Shown here piece by piece: positions 33,499 through 38,030 of a DNA stretch of 38,030 nt. Origin of the DNA: Rhizobium sp. (GTDB taxonomy: Bacteria; Pseudomonadota; Alphaproteobacteria; Rhizobiales; Rhizobiaceae); NCBI GenBank assembly GCA_002796995.1, contig PEKW01000010.1, forward strand, positions 1 to 38,030, read 5' to 3'. The notes beneath the pieces were generated by a model. That model saw nothing but the letters and a program-made list of their open reading frames with translations. It made no database searches and was not told the DNA's origin. Position 1 is the first letter of the stretch; every line of letters begins with the position of its first letter. The translations under genes were made by a program, and so were the position numbers.

Positions 33499-34641
33499 AT
33501 GAATGCCCACTCTTTCCCGGCACCGATCCCGAATGAGGAACGCTCCCAGCGGCTGACCCGCCTGCGGGCGGTGCTGGCCGAAGAGGGGATCGGTGCCGTG
33601 CTTCTCGGCTCGACGGAAAGCCTGCGCTACTATACCGGGCTCGTCTGGCACCAGAGCGAGCGCCTCGTCGGCGCCGTGGTCACACCGACCGCCCTGCACT
33701 ACATCGTGCCGGGCTTCGAGCTCAGCCGTGTTGAAAGCATCCCCCATCTGCCCGGCGAAATCCACGTCTGGCAGGAGGAGGAAAGCAGCGCCGCCCTCGT
33801 CGCGTCCCTGCTCGGTCCCGGCGAGCGACTGGCGCTCGACGACGCCCTGCCGCTCTTCGTCTATCACGCGCTGGCCCGCCAGTTCGGGCCTGAACGCCTG
33901 ATCGACGGTGGGCCGATCATCCGCCGCCAGCGGCTGCGCAAGTCGGAGAGCGAAATCGCCATCATCCAATACGCCATGAACCTCACGCTCGAAGTCCACA
34001 GGCGTACCCACGCCCTGATCAAACCCGGCATCCGCGCCTCCGAAGTCATCCGCTTCATCGACAACCAGCACCGCGCGCTGGGCGCCGAGGGCGGCTCGAG
34101 CTTCTGCATCGTCTCCTTCAGCGAGGCGACCTCCCTGCCGCACGGCGCCGACGGCGACCAGACCTACAAGCCGGGTGATGTCATCCTGGTCGACACCGGA
34201 TGCCGCATCGACGGATACCACTCCGACCTCACGCGCACCTACATGCTCGACGAGCCGTCTGCGGAATTCGCCCGGATCTGGGCGATCGAGCGGGAGGCGC
34301 AGCAGGCCGTGTTCGACGCCGCGCGGCTCGGCGCCCCTTGCGAAAGCCTCGACGCCGCCGCCCGCGCCGTCCTCGTCCGCCACGGTCTCGGGCCGGACTA
34401 TGCGTTGCCCGGCCTGCCCCACCGCGCCGGCCACGGGCTTGGACTCGAGATCCACGAGGAACCCTATATCGTCCGAGGCAACCGCACTTCTCTCGAAGCG
34501 GGCATGTGCTTTTCCAACGAGCCGATGATCGTCGTGCCCGGCCGGTTCGGCATTCGCCTCGAAGACCACATCCACATGACCAAGACCGGGCCAGAATGGT
34601 TCACCACGCCCGCCAAGGGTCCGACCGAGCCATTCGCCTGA
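33499..34641 (+). CDS. M24-family metallopeptidase (Xaa-Pro dipeptidase/aminopeptidase type)
   Basis: The protein has 380 residues with creatinase-like N-terminal domain (1 to about 145) and pita-bread catalytic domain. All five metal ligands are visible: D232 and D243 (VDTGCRIDGYHSDLTRTY), H312 (HRAGHGLGLEIHE), E341 (CFSNEP) and E355 (IRLEDH). It probably cleaves Xaa-Pro or related N-substituted compounds; some relatives (creatinase, DMSP lyase) act on non-peptides. Gene position among imino-acid catabolic genes suggests release of proline-like substrates. ATG 33499 follows GAGGAAGAC. Confidence 0.88.
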   Translation: MNAHSFPAPIPNEERSQRLTRLRAVLAEEGIGAVLLGSTESLRYYTGLVWHQSERLVGAVVTPTALHYIVPGFELSRVESIPHLPGEIHVWQEEESSAALVASLLGPGERLALDDALPLFVYHALARQFGPERLIDGGPIIRRQRLRKSESEIAIIQYAMNLTLEVHRRTHALIKPGIRASEVIRFIDNQHRALGAEGGSSFCIVSFSEATSLPHGADGDQTYKPGDVILVDTGCRIDGYHSDLTRTYMLDEPSAEFARIWAIEREAQQAVFDAARLGAPCESLDAAARAVLVRHGLGPDYALPGLPHRAGHGLGLEIHEEPYIVRGNRTSLEAGMCFSNEPMIVVPGRFGIRLEDHIHMTKTGPEWFTTPAKGPTEPFA

Positions 34642-34755
34642 TCGCGCGCATCAAGGGGCGGTCCCATCTGCACGACCCACTTGGCGAAGGCTTTGTACCC
34701 GGCAAGGTCAACGCAGCCTGGGTCGTAAAAATACCCGCAGCCCCGCCTTGCCTCC

Positions 34756-34783
34756 TGTCGACAAATTGTATACTGATATATCA
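34756..34783. promoter_or_regulatory. Second copy of the TGTCGACAA motif plus TGATATATCA palindrome
   Basis: TGTCGACAAATTGTATAC (34756-34773) is followed at once by the perfect 10-bp palindrome TGATATATCA (34774-34783), 21 bases before the DHDPS-family ATG. The 163-base gap and these sites suggest an internal regulated promoter here. Confidence 0.5.
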
Positions 34784-34804
34784 CACCAACCCAAGGAGAT
34801 TGCG

Positions 34805-35716
34805 ATGACCACTGGCTGGCGCGGCGTCATTCCCGCTGTAACGACCCAATTCAACGAAGACCTGTCGATCGATTTCGAAAACACCCGCCGGGTGCAGGAC
34901 GCACTGGTCAACGACGGCGTGCACGGCCTGATCGTCATGGGCACCTGTGGCGAAAACAACTCACTCGACCCGGATGAGAAGCGCGCCATCCTCAAGGGCG
35001 CCGTCGAAGTCGTCGCCGGCCGCGTTCCGGTCATCACCGGCGTCTCCGAATTCGACACGCGTCGCGCCGTCGCCTATGCGCGCGACGCCGAGAAGGCCGG
35101 CGCCGACGGCCTCATGCTGCTGCCCGCCATGGTCTATGTGCCGAAGCCGGAAGAACTGGTCGCCCATTTCAAGACGGTCGCCGAGGCTACCTCGCTGCCG
35201 ATCATGCTCTACAACAATCCGCCGGCCTACCGCGTCAACATCGGCACGGACGTGCTCCGTGCGCTCGAAGGCGTGGCCAACATCAAGGCCGTCAAGGAAA
35301 GCGCGCCCGATACCCGCCGCTTCACCGACCTCCTCAATGAATTCGGCGACCGCTTCGACATCTTCGCCGGCCTCGACGACGTGGCGCTTGAAGGCATGAT
35401 GCTCGGCGCCAAGGGCTGGGTCTCCGGCCTCACCAGCGCTTTCCCGCAGGAATCGGTCGCGCTCGTCGCTGCCGTCGACCGGGGCGACTGGGAAGAAGCC
35501 CGCCGCATCTACCGCTGGTTCATGCCGCTTCTGCACCTCGACGCCGAGCACGACCTGGTCCAGACCATCAAGCTCGCCGAACAGATCATGGGCCGCGGTT
35601 CCGAACGCGTCCGCATGCCACGCATGATCCTTCAGGGCGCCCGTCGCGCCGAGATCACCGCCATGGTCGAAAAGGCAGCCGCCACCCGTCCGTCGAAGAC
35701 GGCAAAGGCTGCCTGA
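34805..35716 (+). CDS. Dihydrodipicolinate synthase/NAL-family lyase, possible hydroxyproline-pathway deaminase
   Basis: The protein has 303 residues in a TIM barrel. K164 (IKAVKES) is the Schiff-base lysine, Y136 (LYNNPP) the proton relay, and GTCGENNSL (46-54) the carboxylate-binding loop. Such proteins near imino-acid oxidases often act as 1-pyrroline-4-hydroxy-2-carboxylate deaminases giving alpha-ketoglutarate semialdehyde, and the opening GWRGVIPAVTTQFNED resembles those I recall from rhizobial hydroxyproline loci. AAGGAG precedes ATG 34805. The C-terminus carries an unusual Lys/Ala/Thr tail (ATRPSKTAKAA). Confidence 0.85.
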   Translation: MTTGWRGVIPAVTTQFNEDLSIDFENTRRVQDALVNDGVHGLIVMGTCGENNSLDPDEKRAILKGAVEVVAGRVPVITGVSEFDTRRAVAYARDAEKAGADGLMLLPAMVYVPKPEELVAHFKTVAEATSLPIMLYNNPPAYRVNIGTDVLRALEGVANIKAVKESAPDTRRFTDLLNEFGDRFDIFAGLDDVALEGMMLGAKGWVSGLTSAFPQESVALVAAVDRGDWEEARRIYRWFMPLLHLDAEHDLVQTIKLAEQIMGRGSERVRMPRMILQGARRAEITAMVEKAAATRPSKTAKAA

Positions 35717-35746
35717 GCCGCAGTCCGGCCCGTCCTGCAGAACTTC

Positions 35747-35785
35747 GGGCCGCCAGCCGCATCGCGCTGGCGGCCCTTTCTTTTT
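35747..35785 (+). terminator. Rho-independent terminator after the DHDPS-family gene
   Basis: GGGCCGCCAGC (35747-35757) pairs perfectly over 11 bases with GCTGGCGGCCC (35766-35776) around CGCATCGC, followed by TTTCTTTTT (35777-35785). This is a textbook intrinsic terminator, 30 bases after the stop, and it lies only 21 bases before the next gene on the same strand. Confidence 0.9.
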
Positions 35786-35806
35786 CAACCCGACAGGAAG
35801 CATCCC

Positions 35807-36832
35807 ATGTCCCAGGATCTCGAATACCTCCCGCTCGAAGACGCCAGGCGTCTCGCAACCGACATCCTTCTCGCGGCCGGGCTTTCCGAGGGGCATGCCG
35901 AAACGATCGTCAAGTCCGTCGTCTCGGCCCAGCGCGACGAGTGTTATTCCCACGGTCTCTGGCGCCTGCTCGGCTGCGTGGCGACGGTGCGCAAGGGCAA
36001 GGTCGATCCGAAGGCCATGCCGACGGTCGACGCCTCGGCACCCGGCATCGTCAAGGTCGATGCCAGGTTCGGCTACTCGCTGCTCGCCTTCCGGGAAGGC
36101 CTGCCCGAACTGATCGGCAAGGCCAGCCGCCTCGGCATTGCCGCCATGGCAATCAACCACTGCTATCATTTCTCGGCGCTCTGGCCGGAGGTCGAGCAGA
36201 TCGCCGAAGCCGGTCTGGTGGCGCTCGCCATGACGCCGAGCCACAGCTGGGTGGCGCCGGCCGGTGGCACGAAGCCCGTGTTCGGCACCAACCCGATCGC
36301 CTTCGGCTGGCCGCGCGCCGCCTCCCACCCCTTCGTCTTCGACTTCGCCACGAGTGCTGCCGCCCGCGGCGAGATCGAACTGCATCGCCGCGCCGGCAAG
36401 CCCATCCCCCTCGGCTGGGCGATTGACAGCGACGGCAATGACACGACCGATGCGACAAAGGCGATGGAGGGAGCCATGCTCACCTTCGGCGGGCACAAGG
36501 GCTCGGCGCTTTCGGCGATGATCGAGCTGATGGCCGGCCCGCTGATCGCCGACATGACGAGCGCCGAATCCATGGCCTTCGACGATGGCGCCGGAGCAGC
36601 CCCGTGCCACGGTGAACTGATCCTCGCGCTCGATCCCAAGGTCTTCCTCGGCGGCGGCATGGAAGAGCATATGCACCGGGCGGAAGACATGTTCACGGCC
36701 ATCACGGCCCAGGGCGCCCGCCTGCCGTCGCAGCGCCGCTACGAGGCGCGCGCCCGCAACGAAAGCCGGGGCATCCCTGTGCAGACCTCCCTGCTCGAGG
36801 AACTGAAGGCTATGCTGGCTTCGCTCGCCTGA
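35807..36832 (+). CDS. Ldh-family oxidoreductase, probable 1-pyrroline/1-piperideine-2-carboxylate reductase
   Basis: The protein has 341 residues of the malate/L-lactate dehydrogenase-2 family. SHGLWRLLGCVATVRKGKVD, AINHCYHFSALWPEVEQIAE, MTPSHSWVAPAGG and FGTNPIAFGWPR closely follow DpkA-type enzymes, which reduce cyclic imines of proline and lysine metabolism with NADPH. No ribosome site stronger than GGAAGC precedes ATG 35807. Its start is just beyond the terminator at 35747-35785, so it may depend on read-through or its own promoter. Together with the oxidase and lyase it suits imino-acid metabolism. Confidence 0.87.
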   Translation: MSQDLEYLPLEDARRLATDILLAAGLSEGHAETIVKSVVSAQRDECYSHGLWRLLGCVATVRKGKVDPKAMPTVDASAPGIVKVDARFGYSLLAFREGLPELIGKASRLGIAAMAINHCYHFSALWPEVEQIAEAGLVALAMTPSHSWVAPAGGTKPVFGTNPIAFGWPRAASHPFVFDFATSAAARGEIELHRRAGKPIPLGWAIDSDGNDTTDATKAMEGAMLTFGGHKGSALSAMIELMAGPLIADMTSAESMAFDDGAGAAPCHGELILALDPKVFLGGGMEEHMHRAEDMFTAITAQGARLPSQRRYEARARNESRGIPVQTSLLEELKAMLASLA

Positions 36833-36989
36833 ACCACAGCGAGCCGTCTCCCCGTCGACGGCCAGGGACCGTTCCCTGCCAGCTGCTGGCAAAGCCTGAT
36901 GAAAAAGCAGGCGAATTGCCGCGAAAAAGGTTGTGCTTGCGACCGTTCGCAGTCACATTGTCGACCGTCGGGCAAGGAGGTCTGACAAC

Positions 36990-37028
36990 ATGACAACACG
37001 GAGGAGACGTTCATCATGGCGTCGCTGA
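36990..37028 (+). other. Possible Arg-rich leader peptide ORF overlapping the SDR start
   Basis: AAGGAGG (36974-36980) is followed nine bases later by ATG 36990, opening a 12-codon frame MTTRRRRSSWRR that stops at 37026-37028, inside the next gene. Its AGG-AGA codons coincide with the GGAGGAGA ribosome site of the SDR gene, so translating it could mask that site. It may be chance. Confidence 0.3.
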
Positions 37029-37762
37029 ACGAGAAGAAGGCGCTGATCACGGCCTCGGGCCAGGGGATCGGGCGGGCGAGTGCGCTGGCCTTTGCCCGCG
37101 CCGGTGCAAGCGTGGTCGCGACCGACATCAATGCGGAGGCGCTGGACAGCCTGGCGGCCGAGGCGAAGGCGGAAGGGCTCGTGCTCGAGACCCGCGTGCT
37201 CGACGTGCTGAAGGATGCGGCCGTCGAGGCCATCGTCGCCGAGACCGGACCCTTCGACATCCTGTTCAACTGCGCCGGCGTCGTCCATGGCGGCACGGTG
37301 ATGGACATGACGACCGCCGATCTCGACTTCGCCTTCGACCTCAATGTGCGTGCCATGATCCGCACCATCCGCGCCGTCCTGCCCGCCATGCTGGAGCGCG
37401 GCGACGGCTCGATCATCAACATGGCCTCGGTCGCATCCAGCGTGAAGGGCGTGCCCAACCGCTGCGCCTATACCGTCACCAAGGCCGCCGTGATCGGGCT
37501 CACCAAGTCGGTCGCCGCCGACTATGTGACGCAAGGCATCCGCGTGAACGCCATCTGCCCCGGCACGGTGGAAAGCCCCTCGCTGCAGGACCGCATACGC
37601 GCCCAGGGCGACTATGACGCGGCGCGCGCTGCCTTCATCGCCCGCCAGCCCATGGGTCGGCTCGGCACCCCGGAAGAGATCGCCGATCTCGCCGTCTACA
37701 TCGCCGGCGCCACCTATACCTCCGGCCAGGCCTTCGCCATCGACGGCGGCTGGACCATCTAA
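37016..37762 (+). CDS. SDR oxidoreductase, probable 2-keto-3-deoxy-L-fuconate dehydrogenase
   Basis: The protein has 248 residues: cofactor motif TASGQGIGRAS (12-22), D37 in VATDIN favouring NAD, NCAG (85-88), S138, Y152 and K156. The opening LNEKKALITASGQGIGRAS and the end GQAFAIDGGWTI match BDH2-like enzymes that oxidise 2-keto-3-deoxy-L-fuconate in the non-phosphorylated fucose pathway. GGAGGAGA precedes ATG 37016. An FAH-family gene starts 22 bases downstream, the usual next step in that pathway. Confidence 0.85.
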   Translation: MASLNEKKALITASGQGIGRASALAFARAGASVVATDINAEALDSLAAEAKAEGLVLETRVLDVLKDAAVEAIVAETGPFDILFNCAGVVHGGTVMDMTTADLDFAFDLNVRAMIRTIRAVLPAMLERGDGSIINMASVASSVKGVPNRCAYTVTKAAVIGLTKSVAADYVTQGIRVNAICPGTVESPSLQDRIRAQGDYDAARAAFIARQPMGRLGTPEEIADLAVYIAGATYTSGQAFAIDGGWTI

Positions 37763-37784
37763 TTCTTCTGGAAAGGACAAACCC

Positions 37785-38030
37785 ATGAAACTGATGCGCG
37801 TCGGACAGCCCGGCCAGGAAAAGCCCGCCATTCTTGACCGGGACGGCAGGATCCGCGATCTCTCCGCCCATGTGGCCGATATCGGCGGCGCGGCGATCTC
37901 GCCCGAGGGGCTTTCGAAGATCGCCGCCCTCGACTTGAGCACGCTACCGGAACTGTCGGCAGACGGGCGCATCGGCGCCTGCGTCGCCGGCACCGGCAAG
38001 TTCATCTGCATCGGCCTCAACTATTCCGAC
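37785..38030 (+). CDS. FAH-family hydrolase, N-terminal 82 residues (3' cut by window edge)
   Basis: The frame begins MKLMRVGQPGQEKPAILDRD and runs off the window at FICIGLNYSD, the conserved entry to the FAH catalytic domain. The N-terminal domain is typical of ~280-residue bacterial FAH enzymes, including 2,4-didehydro-3-deoxy-L-fuconate hydrolase. GGAAAGGAC precedes ATG 37785. Paired with the SDR it suggests the lower fucose pathway. The C-terminal FAH fragment at 1-103 is compatible with belonging to the same kind of protein. Confidence 0.88.
   Translation, partial: MKLMRVGQPGQEKPAILDRDGRIRDLSAHVADIGGAAISPEGLSKIAALDLSTLPELSADGRIGACVAGTGKFICIGLNYSD

Noticed and set aside
34961..36892. A 643-codon minus-strand frame
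   Set aside because: Antisense to the DHDPS-family and Ldh-family genes and spans the terminator; shadow frame.

Overview
The window reads as high-GC alphaproteobacterial DNA, most likely from a Rhizobiales member of the Rhizobium/Sinorhizobium/Agrobacterium/Shinella type. Evidence: strong third-position G/C coding bias, a RIME-like double palindrome at 11479-11622 (an element type described from rhizobia), and dense catabolic operons, each with its own ABC transporter and regulator. No rRNA, tRNA, CRISPR array, transposase or integrase was seen, and no gap between genes exceeds about 220 bases.

Layout. (1) 1-1410: the tail of a fumarylacetoacetate-hydrolase (FAH) family gene and an L-fuconate dehydratase. 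(2) 1490-8121: a leftward redox operon (small PepSY protein, acidic exported protein, DUF2271 protein, PepSY/flavodoxin/FNR membrane reductase, ApbE flavin transferase) divergent from an OmpR-type two-component system. It looks like a transmembrane electron pathway to extracytoplasmic proteins with covalently bound flavin. Four copies of an 18-bp box, YTTCAG-N6-GTCAGS, lie in its two control regions. (3) 8161-14123: a LuxR-type regulator divergent from a polyamine-type ABC transporter and an SDR dehydrogenase. (4) 14159-20955: two regulators (XRE-cupin and GlxA/AraC), then soxBDAG-like heterotetrameric sarcosine oxidase genes. (5) 21105-31191: an FCD-GntR regulator, then an operon whose core (alpha/beta hydrolase, flavin reductase, luciferase-like monooxygenase, aldehyde dehydrogenase) has the same enzyme set as the trigonelline (N-methylnicotinate) pathway TgnABCD, joined by a DUF1185 protein, a NIPSNAP protein and a complete ABC importer. 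The regulator gene and the operon share an operator. (6) 31398-36832: a second GntR regulator, a DadA-like oxidase, an M24 peptidase, a DHDPS-family lyase and an Ldh-family imino-acid reductase, resembling hydroxyproline/imino-acid catabolism. (7) 37016-38030: an SDR and the start of another FAH gene, both of L-fucose-pathway type.

How it fits together. The window looks like a catabolic island for plant-derived nitrogen compounds (betaines, N-methyl amino acids, imino acids, pyridine alkaloid) and deoxysugar acids. Trigonelline breakdown yields methylamine, and the sox-like genes are homologous to N-methylglutamate dehydrogenase as well as to sarcosine oxidase, so modules 4 and 5 could be linked metabolically; this is inference. 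The two window ends carry complementary parts of what could be one SDR-FAH-fuconate dehydratase operon.
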